Positions 1-7,396 of a stretch of 33,121 nucleotides of DNA are shown piece after piece. Origin of the DNA: Micromonospora sp. BL4 (GTDB lineage: Bacteria > Actinomycetota > Actinomycetes > Mycobacteriales > Micromonosporaceae); assembly GCF_003667505.1 (NCBI RefSeq), contig NZ_RCVJ01000051.1:1-33121 (forward strand), read 5' to 3'. Each line of letters starts with the position of its first letter. Position 1 is the stretch's first letter. The position numbers were made by a program, and so were the translations under genes. Under the pieces are notes generated by a model. The model did not search any database, had not been told where the DNA came from, and was given only the letters and a program-made list of their open reading frames with translations.

Positions 1-272
1 GGGTGGGGGTGCGACGGGGACAGCCCGGTTGTCGGAATCTTGCAACCAGGGCTGAAATTTGCCGGAAGATTACAAGCGTGTTGCAGCGACTGTCAATGCA
101 TGGACATTCATCACTGCCTTGCGATCGCCGCTACACGCGCCCCGGCGGCGGTTGGTTCGATCCGGCCCAGAAATTTCCATCCCGGGGTGATCCGCGCGCC
201 CCTTCGGTCCGTACTGGATGGGGGAGCAGGGGTCGGCCGGTGGTGCGCCGCCGCGAGACGATCGAGGAGCAG

Positions 273-1826
273 ATGGCCCGGGCAAAGCAGAACCAGAAGG
301 CGCCCCCCGTCCGGACCAGCGCCAGCAGTCGGGGGGTGCGAACCCGGTCACGGTCGGCGACCACCCTGCTGATCGCGTCGGTGCTCGCCGCGCTCTGGGC
401 GGCGACCATGCTGACCGGCGCGGGTCAGAAGGCGTACGCGTACGGCTTCTTCTTCACCGAGTTCTTCGCCGGCGTGATCGCCCTGGTGTCGCTGAGCCTC
501 ACCGTGATGCTCGGCCTGCTCGCCACCGACCGCCTCGTGCTGCGCATCTCGCACCGGGTGCTGTTGCAGTCGGCGCACCGGGCCACCGGCGTACTCGGCG
601 TCGCCGGGCTGCTCTTCCACGTGCTGACCAAGATCGCGACCGGGCGGGCGGCGGCGACCGACGCGCTGGTGCCGTTCGTCGGCGGCCGGGGGCTCTACGT
701 CGGGCTCGGCACGGTGGCTGCCCTGCTGATGGCCAGCGTGATCTGGACCGGCATCATCCGCGCCCGCTTCGCCGGCGTCGGTCCGAAGTGGCTCTGGCGC
801 TCGCTGCACTCCATGGCGTACGTCGCCTGGCCGTTCGCCCTGTTCCACGGCCTCAACGCCGGTCGGGCCGCGCAGTCCTGGGTGGTGTTCAGCTACCTCG
901 CCTGCGTCCTGCTGGTGGTCCTGGCGTTGCTCGTCCGGCTCTCGGTCACCATCGGCCGGCGCAGCCGCGAGCAGCACCAGGCCGCCGTGCGCAACGCGGC
1001 GATGGCCGGCCGGGTCGGCGACGAGGGTCGCGGCCGGACCGTGCTGGCCGGGCTCGGCCGACGCCGCGACAGCGGAGCGGAGAAGCGGCCCGCCTGGGCG
1101 GAGACCACCACCGCCACGTGGGCCGCGCCGGCCACCGCCCGCCCGCGCGACCCCGAGCGGTTCACCGTTCCGGTGGTGCCCGAGCCGGGCTCGCTCAGCG
1201 AACCCGTCCGGCCCAGCCGACGCCGGCGCGACGAGCAGCCGGTGGCCCGCCGGGGCACCGAACGGGCCGCGCGCGACCGGCGCGACGAGGAAGAGCTGGA
1301 GCCGGTGGCCCGGCGCCGCGGCGAGCGCGTCCGCGACCGGGACGAGGCGGTCCCGACCGGGCGGCGGCGAAGCGGCGCGCCGGTCGAGGAGCCGGTCGCC
1401 GAGCGGTCCACCCGCCGCTCCCGCGTGGAGGACGACGGCACCCGGTACTCGACCCCGCCCCGGCGGATCGAGGAGCCCGAGGAGCCGTGGGACAGCCCAC
1501 GCCGGTGGCAGGCCGCGGAGCCGATCTCGGCCGGTCCGGTCTCCGCCGAGCCGATCTCCGCTGGGCCGATCTCCGCGGCGCCGCGCAGCGGCAGCGGCCG
1601 GCACAGCGCCGAGGACGACCTGCCGGAGGAGCCGGACTACTGGCGCCCGCCGGCCCGGTACGTGCCGGACGAGGTCGCGCCTCCCGTGGACGACACCCCG
1701 ACCCTGGTCGACCTGGCGTCCCGCCGTGCCCGACGGGCCGAGGGCCGGGCCGCCAAGCGCCGCAAGGCCAACGCGGACGCGGTGGACGGGGCGTACTGGG
1801 CCGGGTTGCGGGGTGAGGCGAAGTGA
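273..1826 (+). CDS. Ferric-reductase-like transmembrane heme protein with long disordered C-terminal tail
   Basis: A 517-residue integral membrane protein. The first ~225 residues give six hydrophobic segments (about 29-48, 64-84, 104-122, 140-160, 176-194, 203-223). Two helices carry paired histidines with the spacing of bis-heme b proteins of the ferric reductase/NOX/YedZ class: H102-x13-H116 and H179-x12-H192. There is no FAD/NADPH domain, so electrons must come from a partner. Residues ~230-517 are rich in Arg, Glu and Pro, low in complexity, with short SAGP/ISA repeats near 1515-1580, and are probably disordered and cytoplasmic. The start is uncertain: ATG 273 has GAGGAG only 3 nt upstream; GTG 240 has AGGGG at 7 nt. 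The stop overlaps the next start (TGATG), so the NuoF-like protein is translationally coupled and is the obvious electron donor. Family assignment is solid at superfamily level; the physiological acceptor is unknown. Confidence 0.8.
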   Translation: MARAKQNQKAPPVRTSASSRGVRTRSRSATTLLIASVLAALWAATMLTGAGQKAYAYGFFFTEFFAGVIALVSLSLTVMLGLLATDRLVLRISHRVLLQSAHRATGVLGVAGLLFHVLTKIATGRAAATDALVPFVGGRGLYVGLGTVAALLMASVIWTGIIRARFAGVGPKWLWRSLHSMAYVAWPFALFHGLNAGRAAQSWVVFSYLACVLLVVLALLVRLSVTIGRRSREQHQAAVRNAAMAGRVGDEGRGRTVLAGLGRRRDSGAEKRPAWAETTTATWAAPATARPRDPERFTVPVVPEPGSLSEPVRPSRRRRDEQPVARRGTERAARDRRDEEELEPVARRRGERVRDRDEAVPTGRRRSGAPVEEPVAERSTRRSRVEDDGTRYSTPPRRIEEPEEPWDSPRRWQAAEPISAGPVSAEPISAGPISAAPRSGSGRHSAEDDLPEEPDYWRPPARYVPDEVAPPVDDTPTLVDLASRRARRAEGRAAKRRKANADAVDGAYWAGLRGEAK

Positions 1827-3289
1827 TGCGTACGACCGTGCCTCCGGTGGCCTGCGTCGGCGAGCCCCGGCTCACCGCCGGGTTCGCCGAGTTCGGCCGG
1901 CTGGACCTGGCCGCGCACGACGAGGTGCACGGGCCGATCGGCCCGATGGAACCGGCCCAGCTGCTCCGGCTCGCCGAGGGCATGCAGCTCAAGGGCAAGG
2001 GCGGGGCGGGTTTCCCGTTCGCCCGCAAGATGCGCGCGGTGCTGGAGTCCTGCGAGCGGCAGGACCTCGCCGCCGTGGTGGTGGTCAACGCCAGCGAGGG
2101 GGAACCGGCCAGCTGGAAGGACAAGGTGCTGCTGACCCGCGCCCCGCACCTGATCCTGGACGGGGCGGCGCTGGCCGCGTACGCGCTGGACGCCGACGAG
2201 ATCGTCATCGGCGTGGCGGACGACGGGGTCGGCCGGGACTCGCTGATGGAAGCGCTCGAAGAGCGCCGGATGCCGGTGCAGACGACGATCGTCACCGTGC
2301 CGCACCGGTTCATCTCCGGCGAGGGCGGCGCGCTTGTCAACGGGATCAACGGGCTGCCGCACATCCCGCCGGGCACCAAGAAGCGCTCCAGCGACTCCGG
2401 GGTCAGCGGCCTGCCCACCCTGCTGTCCAACGCCGAGACGTTCGCCCAACTCGCCGTCGGTGCCCGACTGGGCCCGTACGAGTACGCGGCGCTCGGCACC
2501 GACGACGAGCCAGGCACCGTGCTGCTCACCGTGACCGGCGCGGCCGGCCGACCGGCGGTGGTGGAGTGCACCGCCGGTATGCCGCTGCGCGACGTCCTCG
2601 ACCTGTGCGAGGTGCCCGACGTCCAGGGCATCCTGATGGGCGGCTACCACGGCAAGTGGATCACCCCCGAGGCGGCGGAGAAGGCCGAGGTCTCCCGCAA
2701 GGGCCTGGCGGCGGTCGGCGGCACCCTCGGCGCGGGCATCATCATCCCGATCGGTGTCGACACCTGCCCGCTCGGTGAGGCCGCCCAGGTGGTGCGCTAC
2801 CTGGCCGGTGAGTCCGCCGGCCAGTGCGGACCGTGCAAGATGGGCCTGCCGGACCTGGCCCGCGCGGTGGACCTGGCGGTCGCCGGCAGCCAACCGGCGG
2901 AGGTGGTGCGGGCCGCCGCCGGCGAGGTGAAGGGCCGGGGCGCGTGCAGCCACCCGGACGGCACCGCCCGGTTCGCCCTCTCCGCGATCGAGGTCTTCGC
3001 CGACGACCTGCGGCTGCACAGCACCGGCGACGGCTGCGGCCGGCGGGTCAAGGGCGTGATGGGGCTGCCGGGCGCGCCGGACGGAGACCCGCAGAAGCTC
3101 ACCCTGGACTGGTCGCGCTGCGACGGGCACGGGCTCTGCGCCCACGTGGTGCCCGACTTCATCCGGCTGGACGCCAACGGTTACCCCGCCTTCCCGCCCA
3201 CCCCCGTGCCGACCTGGCTGCGGGAGGGCGCGTTGAAGGCGGTCAAGGTCTGCCCGGAGCTCGCCCTCCGACTAGCGAAGGCCGAGTAG
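1826..3289 (+). CDS. NuoF-like flavin/Fe-S oxidoreductase fused to a C-terminal ferredoxin
   Basis: 487 residues resembling the NADH-binding 51-kDa subunit (NuoF). The FMN glycine loop is GKGGAGFP (57-64) and the NuoF-type acidic motif is NASEGEP (88-94). An SLBB-like segment lies near 230-275 and the Fe-S domain near 325-395. In the N3-cluster motif the usual first Cys is Ala331, leaving C334, C337 and C374. Residues 425-487 form a single-cluster ferredoxin with C432, C438 and C476 followed by Pro; His435 sits where a fourth Cys would be, as in 3Fe-4S ferredoxins. No other nuo genes are near, so it is not part of Complex I. It is coupled to the heme membrane protein upstream and likely feeds it electrons from NAD(P)H or another donor (inference). 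GTG 1823 directly before ATG 1826 is an alternative start. Confidence 0.85.
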   Translation: MRTTVPPVACVGEPRLTAGFAEFGRLDLAAHDEVHGPIGPMEPAQLLRLAEGMQLKGKGGAGFPFARKMRAVLESCERQDLAAVVVVNASEGEPASWKDKVLLTRAPHLILDGAALAAYALDADEIVIGVADDGVGRDSLMEALEERRMPVQTTIVTVPHRFISGEGGALVNGINGLPHIPPGTKKRSSDSGVSGLPTLLSNAETFAQLAVGARLGPYEYAALGTDDEPGTVLLTVTGAAGRPAVVECTAGMPLRDVLDLCEVPDVQGILMGGYHGKWITPEAAEKAEVSRKGLAAVGGTLGAGIIIPIGVDTCPLGEAAQVVRYLAGESAGQCGPCKMGLPDLARAVDLAVAGSQPAEVVRAAAGEVKGRGACSHPDGTARFALSAIEVFADDLRLHSTGDGCGRRVKGVMGLPGAPDGDPQKLTLDWSRCDGHGLCAHVVPDFIRLDANGYPAFPPTPVPTWLREGALKAVKVCPELALRLAKAE

Positions 3290-3290
3290 G

Positions 3291-3336
3291 AGAGGGCCCT
3301 TCCGGACGCCTCGGGCGGAGGAGGGTGCCTTTCCTG
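3291..3336. repeat. Degenerate GGGCCC hairpin element in the 69-nt intergenic gap
   Basis: The gap after the NuoF-like gene has AGAGGGCCCTTCCGGA followed about 15 nt later by an imperfect inverted copy (GGAGGAGGGTGCCTTTCC). It looks like a decayed version of the well-formed AAGGGGCCC hairpin at 28109-28151. It could act as a weak terminator or processing site separating the two halves of the redox block. There is no clear U-tract. Confidence 0.35.
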
Positions 3337-3358
3337 ACGACTGTGGAGGGAGACGCGG

Positions 3359-3967
3359 ATGCGCAGCTGGCACGTACGGAGGTGGCCACGTCGGGCCGGC
3401 ACGGCCGCCGCGCTGGTCGCGGCGCTGCTCGGCGCGGTCTCCTGCACCGGCACGGCCACCCCGCCGCCGGCGGCCGCCGACGCCCCGCCCGCCACTGCCA
3501 CCGCCAGTGCCACCGCCGCCGCGCCCGGCTCGCCGAGCGCCGTCCCGACCCCGGCCCGGGTCCCGGACACCCTGCGCTTCGCCGGAACCACCCTCACCGG
3601 CACCGCGTTCGACGCGGCGCAGCTCGCGGGCCGGCCGGTGGTGCTGTGGTTCTGGGCCCCGTGGTGCGCCACCTGCGCCAGCCAGGCCTGGACGGTCGCC
3701 GACATCGCGCCGAAGTACCGGGACACCGTGTCGATCGTCGGCGTGGCCGGCCTCGGTGAACAGCGGGCGATGAAGGACTTCGTCACCGAGTTCGAGCTCG
3801 CCGGGACGCCGCAGATCGACGACCGCGCCGGCAAGCTGTGGCGTCGGTTCAAGGTGATCGAGCAGAGCACCTTCCTGATCATCGATCGGGACGGCAAGGT
3901 CGTCCACCAGGGCTTCCTGGACGGCGAGGCGCTCACCGCCCGGGTCCGCGCGCTGGCCGGGGCGTGA
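3359..3967 (+). CDS. Secreted thioredoxin-like (TlpA/DsbE-type) lipoprotein
   Basis: 202 residues. A basic N-terminus and hydrophobic stretch end in AVSC, with Cys29 as probable lipidation site, followed by an Ala/Pro/Thr linker to ~65. Then comes a thioredoxin fold with the active site WFWAPWCATC (C103, C106). The layout matches mycobacterial MPT53/DsbE-like proteins and ResA/TlpA thiol-disulfide proteins acting outside the membrane. The cis-proline normally facing the CxxC appears to be Ser170 (context EQSTFLII). GGAGGG sits 8 nt before the ATG. The stop overlaps the GTG start of the CcdA-like gene, so the two are coupled: the membrane protein probably passes cytoplasmic reducing power to this lipoprotein. 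Family call is confident; whether it serves cytochrome c maturation or general thiol reduction is not shown. Confidence 0.85.
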   Translation: MRSWHVRRWPRRAGTAAALVAALLGAVSCTGTATPPPAAADAPPATATASATAAAPGSPSAVPTPARVPDTLRFAGTTLTGTAFDAAQLAGRPVVLWFWAPWCATCASQAWTVADIAPKYRDTVSIVGVAGLGEQRAMKDFVTEFELAGTPQIDDRAGKLWRRFKVIEQSTFLIIDRDGKVVHQGFLDGEALTARVRALAGA

Positions 3968-4860
3968 CCGGCCCGCTGCTGCTCGCGCTGACCGCCGGCA
4001 TGCTCGGCGCGGTCAACCCGTGCGGCTTCGCGTTGCTGCCCGCGTACCTCTCACTGCTGGTCGCCGGGGCGCCGGACGCCCGCGGCGCGGTCGGCCGCGC
4101 GCTCACCGCGGCGGCCGGGCTCACCCTGGGGTACGTGCTGGTCTTCGGCGCCTTCGGCCTGGCGCTCGCGCCACTGGCCGGCTGGCTGCGGCCCCGCCTG
4201 CCGTGGCTGACGGTGGTTCTCGGGCTGCTGCTGGTGGCGGCCGGGTGCTGGCTGCTCGCCGGCCGGCGGCTGCCCGCGCCCGGCTGGTCCGCCCGGGCGC
4301 CCCGGCTGACCCGTTCCTGGCCGTCGATGGCGCTGTTCGGCGCGGCGTACGCGTTGGCGTCGCTCGGCTGCGCCATCGCACCGTTCCTGGCCATCGTGGT
4401 GACCAGTCTTCAGGCCGGCTCGACCGGACACGGGCTGGCGCTGTTCGGCGCGTACGCCCTCGGGATGGGGCTGGTGGTCGCGGTCGCCGCGCTCGGCGTG
4501 GCGCTGCTGCGCGACGGGCTGGTGGCCCGACTGCGCGGCGCCGGCGCGTTGGTGCCCCGGCTCAGCGGGCTGGTGCTGCTGCTCGCCGGCGGCTACGTCG
4601 CCTGGTACGGCTGGTACGAGTTGCGGCTGGCCGCCGGCCGCCGCGACGCCCTGCACGACCCGGTGATCCGGGTGGCGTCGCGGGTGCAGCACGCCCTTGC
4701 CGACACCCTGGACACGCTCGGCCCGGCGGCGCTGCTCGCCGCCCTCGTCCTGCTCACCGCGGTGGGCGTTGGCCTGGGCGTCCGGAAGAGCGCCCGGACG
4801 CCGGCGGATACGCCGACGGGGGCCGGGGTGGACCCGGCCCCCGTCGAACGGATCGGCTAG
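3964..4860 (+). CDS. CcdA/DsbD-type cytochrome c biogenesis (thiol-electron transporter) protein
   Basis: 298 residues, hydrophobic with six or more membrane segments. Two conserved cysteines are in the expected settings: NPCG (C20) in the first helix and SLGCAIAPF (C136) in the fourth, the redox pair that carries electrons from cytoplasmic thioredoxin across the membrane in the CcdA family. The chosen start is GTG 3964, which overlaps the TGA of the thioredoxin-like gene (GTGA); the upstream extension in this frame is a shadow. A basic/Pro-rich tail of about 30 residues follows the last helix. Its stop (TAG 4858-4860) overlaps the stop of the convergent serS. The coupled pair forms a complete route for extracytoplasmic thiol reduction. 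Confidence 0.88.
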   Translation: MTGPLLLALTAGMLGAVNPCGFALLPAYLSLLVAGAPDARGAVGRALTAAAGLTLGYVLVFGAFGLALAPLAGWLRPRLPWLTVVLGLLLVAAGCWLLAGRRLPAPGWSARAPRLTRSWPSMALFGAAYALASLGCAIAPFLAIVVTSLQAGSTGHGLALFGAYALGMGLVVAVAALGVALLRDGLVARLRGAGALVPRLSGLVLLLAGGYVAWYGWYELRLAAGRRDALHDPVIRVASRVQHALADTLDTLGPAALLAALVLLTAVGVGLGVRKSARTPADTPTGAGVDPAPVERIG

Positions 4861-6143
4861 CGCAGCGGCGTCAGGCGGTCGGTGCCCATCCGGTCGCGGA
4901 GGACCTCGGGGATCAGGACCGAGCCGTCGGCCTGCTGGAACTGCTCCAGGATGGCCGGGAACAGCCGGCTGGTGGCCAGCGCCGAGCCGTTGAGGGTGTG
5001 CACGAAGCGGGTCTGCTTGCCGCCCGGCTCCCGGTAGCGGATGGCCGCCCGGCGGGCCTGGTAGTCACCGGCCCAGGAGACCGACGACACCTCCTTGTAC
5101 TTGCCGGTGCTCGGCATCCACACCTCGATGTCGAGGGTCTTCTTCATCGACGCGCTGGAGTCACCGGCGGAGAGCAGGGTGCGCTGGTAGTGCAGGCCCA
5201 GCCCCTCCACCAGGCTCTCCGCGTGGGCGAGCATCTCCTCCAGCGCGTCGTCGGCCTGCTCCGGCAGGGTGAACTGGAAGATCTCCACCTTGTTGAACTG
5301 GTGCCCGCGCACCGTGCCGCGCTCGTCCGAGTGCGAGCCGGCCGACTCGCGCCGGTAGCACGGCGTGTACGCGAACGCCTTCAGCGGCAGCTTCGGGGTC
5401 TCCAGGATCTCGTCCTGGTACGCGCCGAGAATCGCCGTCTCCGAGGTGGGCAGCAGGAACTGCCCGCGCGGGGCGGACTCCCGGTCCAGGTGGTAGACGT
5501 CGTCGTAGAACTTCGGGAACTGCCCGGCGGCGAAGCCGGCCGAGTCGAGCAGCAGGTGCGGCGGGAGCAGGAACTCGTACCCGGCCCTGATGTGCTGGTC
5601 GATGAAGTAGTTCAGCAGCGCCCACTCCAGCCGCGCGCCGACCCCCGTGTACATCCAGAAGCCGGAGCCGCCGAGCTTGACGCCACGCTCGTAGTCGACC
5701 AGGCCCAGCGCCCGGGACAGCTCCACGTGGTCGCGGACCTTCTCGATGGCCGGCGGCTCGCCGAAGGTCTTGACGACCCGGTTCGCCTCCTTGCCGCCGG
5801 GAAGCACGTCGTCGCTGGGCAGGTTCGGCAGCTCGCTCATCGCGTCCCGCAGCCGGGCCTGCACCTCGTCCAGCTGGGACTCCAGATCGGCGAGCTGCTT
5901 GCGCTCCGTCTCCGGTGCGGTGACCTGCGGCTCGGTGCCGGCACGCTTCGCCTGCGCGTACGCCCGGGCCTCCGCCTTGCGGCGCTGCCGCTCCGCGTCG
6001 ATCTCCGTGATGAGGGCGCGCCGTTCCTGGTCGAGCCGCTGGATCTCGTCCAGGGCCCGGTTGACCTCGGCGGGATCCAGTCGCTTCGCCAGCGCGGTCG
6101 CCACCGCCTCGCGATCCTTCCGGATCAACTCCATGTCGAGCAT
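4857..6143 (-). CDS. serS: Seryl-tRNA synthetase
   Basis: 428 residues, the normal length. Charges tRNA-Ser with serine in the cytoplasm. An N-terminal helical arm (about 1-110, rich in Glu/Arg/Leu) precedes a class II catalytic core. Motif 2 is CYRRESAGSHSDERG followed by HQFNKVEIF, and motif 3 is HTLNGSALATSR with QQADGSVLIPEVLR. The segment usually reading SSCSN-x2-DFQARR is SSVSWAGDYQARR here, and the N-terminal arm does not resemble the common actinobacterial SerRS as I remember it, so a second, divergent SerRS is possible. The start ATG 6143 has GGAG 4 nt upstream; the longer open frame to 6236 is mostly 5' leader. It lies 115 nt after the MerR-clamp gene with its own weak promoter. Confidence 0.92.
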   Translation of the reverse strand: MLDMELIRKDREAVATALAKRLDPAEVNRALDEIQRLDQERRALITEIDAERQRRKAEARAYAQAKRAGTEPQVTAPETERKQLADLESQLDEVQARLRDAMSELPNLPSDDVLPGGKEANRVVKTFGEPPAIEKVRDHVELSRALGLVDYERGVKLGGSGFWMYTGVGARLEWALLNYFIDQHIRAGYEFLLPPHLLLDSAGFAAGQFPKFYDDVYHLDRESAPRGQFLLPTSETAILGAYQDEILETPKLPLKAFAYTPCYRRESAGSHSDERGTVRGHQFNKVEIFQFTLPEQADDALEEMLAHAESLVEGLGLHYQRTLLSAGDSSASMKKTLDIEVWMPSTGKYKEVSSVSWAGDYQARRAAIRYREPGGKQTRFVHTLNGSALATSRLFPAILEQFQQADGSVLIPEVLRDRMGTDRLTPLR

Positions 6144-6187
6144 GCTGCTCCGTACGCCTCCGTCCGGGGTCACAGGTGGACCCACAG

Positions 6188-6193
6188 ATGCTA
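6188..6193 (-). promoter_or_regulatory. Candidate -10 element for serS
   Basis: On the minus strand TAGCAT lies about 45 nt before the serS start in the 115-nt gap after the MerR-clamp gene. No convincing -35 is seen, so this is weak. Confidence 0.3.
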
Positions 6194-6258
6194 CCGTCGC
6201 GCCCCGTTCGGTTCGGGACGGGGAGCGCGAGCCCACCGCCTGGGAACCGACGACGGGT

Positions 6259-7371
6259 TCAGAGCCGGATCGGCATCAGCACGGAGAACGTGTCCGTGTC
6301 GTCCGGGCGGCGTACGGCCAGCGGGGCGATCGGCCCGTCCAGCTCCAGGACCAGTTGCGAGCCGCCGGCCGCGTCCAGCGCGTCCAGCAGGTACGCGCCG
6401 TTCACCCCGACCCGCAGCCCACCGACCGGGTCCGGCGACGTCATCCGGTCCCCGGTCGGGCCGGCGGTGGGCAGCAGGCGGACGCCGGCCCGGTCGTCGA
6501 GGCCGAGCACGGTGATCGCCAGCGACCGGCCGTCGTATTCGCGGGCCACCGTGGGGGCCGCCGGATCGGTGAGCGCGGCGCGCAGCGCGGCCACGTCGAC
6601 CGGGATCCGGTACGCGGCCGGGCTCTCGCCGAGGGCCTCCCGCAGCAGCCTGCGGTAGTCCGGGAAGTCGTACGGCAGCGCGGCGCCCGTCAGTGTCCGA
6701 CCGGCCACCGCGACGCGCAGGTCCGCACCGATCACGGTCAGCCGCACCGACCCGGGGTCGGTGGGGTCCAGCAGAGCGCGGAGCCGGTCGACGAGGTCCA
6801 CTCCGACGAGCACCCGCACCGGCGGTCCGTCGACGGTCGCCCCGGCCCGGGCCAGCGCGAGCCGGTGCCGGTCGGTGGCGACCAGCCGGACGCCGTCCGG
6901 CTCCACGTCGAACAGCACGCCGGAGAGGGCCGGCAGCTCCGGGTCGTCGCCGACGGCGAAGCGCACCGCGTCGACGGCGGCGGCCAGTTCGGCGGGGGAG
7001 AGCAGCAGCGTGGTGATCGCCGCCGGCGCCGGGTCCACCAGGGCCCGGAGGCGGGCGACCTCCCGGCGGGCGTCCGCGAGCCCGTCCGCCAACCGGCGCA
7101 GGTGCGTGTCGAGCAGCCGGTGCACCGTGGCCGGCTCGGCGCGCACCGCCGCGGCGATCTCCGGCACGGGCATGCCGACCCGGCGCAGCCCGGCCACCAG
7201 CCGGGCCGGGGCGATCTGCGCGTCGGTGTACCAGCGGTAGCCGGTCACCGGGTCGACCAGGGCCGGTTCGAGCACGCCCGCCGAGTCGTAGAAGCGCAGC
7301 GCGCTGACGGTCAGGCCGCTGGCCCGGGCCAGCTCACCGATGCTGTGCAGGTCGCTCTCCACGACGGGCAT
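6259..7371 (-). CDS. MerR-type regulator fused to two DNA polymerase III beta-clamp domains
   Basis: 370 residues in two clear parts. Residues 7-77 are a MerR winged-helix domain (SIGELARASGLTVSALRFYD, then GYRWYTDAQI), followed by a helix at ~82-112 as in MerR dimerization coils. From ~120 to the end the protein resembles the sliding clamp DnaN: clamp domain 2 (LSGVLFDVEPDGVRLVATDR at 149-168, then HRLALA; FPDYRRLL at 236-243) and domain 3 (VGVNGAYLLDAL at 321-332). It ends in SVLMPIRL, matching the conserved MPMRL/MPVRL C-terminus that forms part of the partner-binding cleft of true clamps. Clamp domain 1 is missing, apparently replaced by the MerR part. The start has GAGGGGG a few nt upstream. 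It follows the saccharopine-dehydrogenase-like gene by 25 nt and is probably cotranscribed. Its role is unknown; a clamp-derived sensor or DNA-sliding regulator is inference. Confidence 0.88.
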   Translation of the reverse strand: MPVVESDLHSIGELARASGLTVSALRFYDSAGVLEPALVDPVTGYRWYTDAQIAPARLVAGLRRVGMPVPEIAAAVRAEPATVHRLLDTHLRRLADGLADARREVARLRALVDPAPAAITTLLLSPAELAAAVDAVRFAVGDDPELPALSGVLFDVEPDGVRLVATDRHRLALARAGATVDGPPVRVLVGVDLVDRLRALLDPTDPGSVRLTVIGADLRVAVAGRTLTGAALPYDFPDYRRLLREALGESPAAYRIPVDVAALRAALTDPAAPTVAREYDGRSLAITVLGLDDRAGVRLLPTAGPTGDRMTSPDPVGGLRVGVNGAYLLDALDAAGGSQLVLELDGPIAPLAVRRPDDTDTFSVLMPIRL

Positions 7372-7396
7372 CCTGCCCCCTCGACCCGGTCGAGGG

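Noticed and set aside
1..272. Coding region at the window start
   Set aside because: Frames open here are unlike proteins (mixed Cys/Trp/Arg), and GC is lower near 40-110; more likely the 5' leader of the heme protein gene. No clear promoter pair could be fixed.
1826..3289. Complex I subunit NuoF
   Set aside because: No nuoE/G or other nuo genes near, fused ferredoxin, altered N3 ligands and coupling to a heme membrane gene argue for another system.
4020..6515. 831-codon plus-strand frame antisense to serS
   Set aside because: Shadow of CcdA-like and serS genes; no homology-like motifs.
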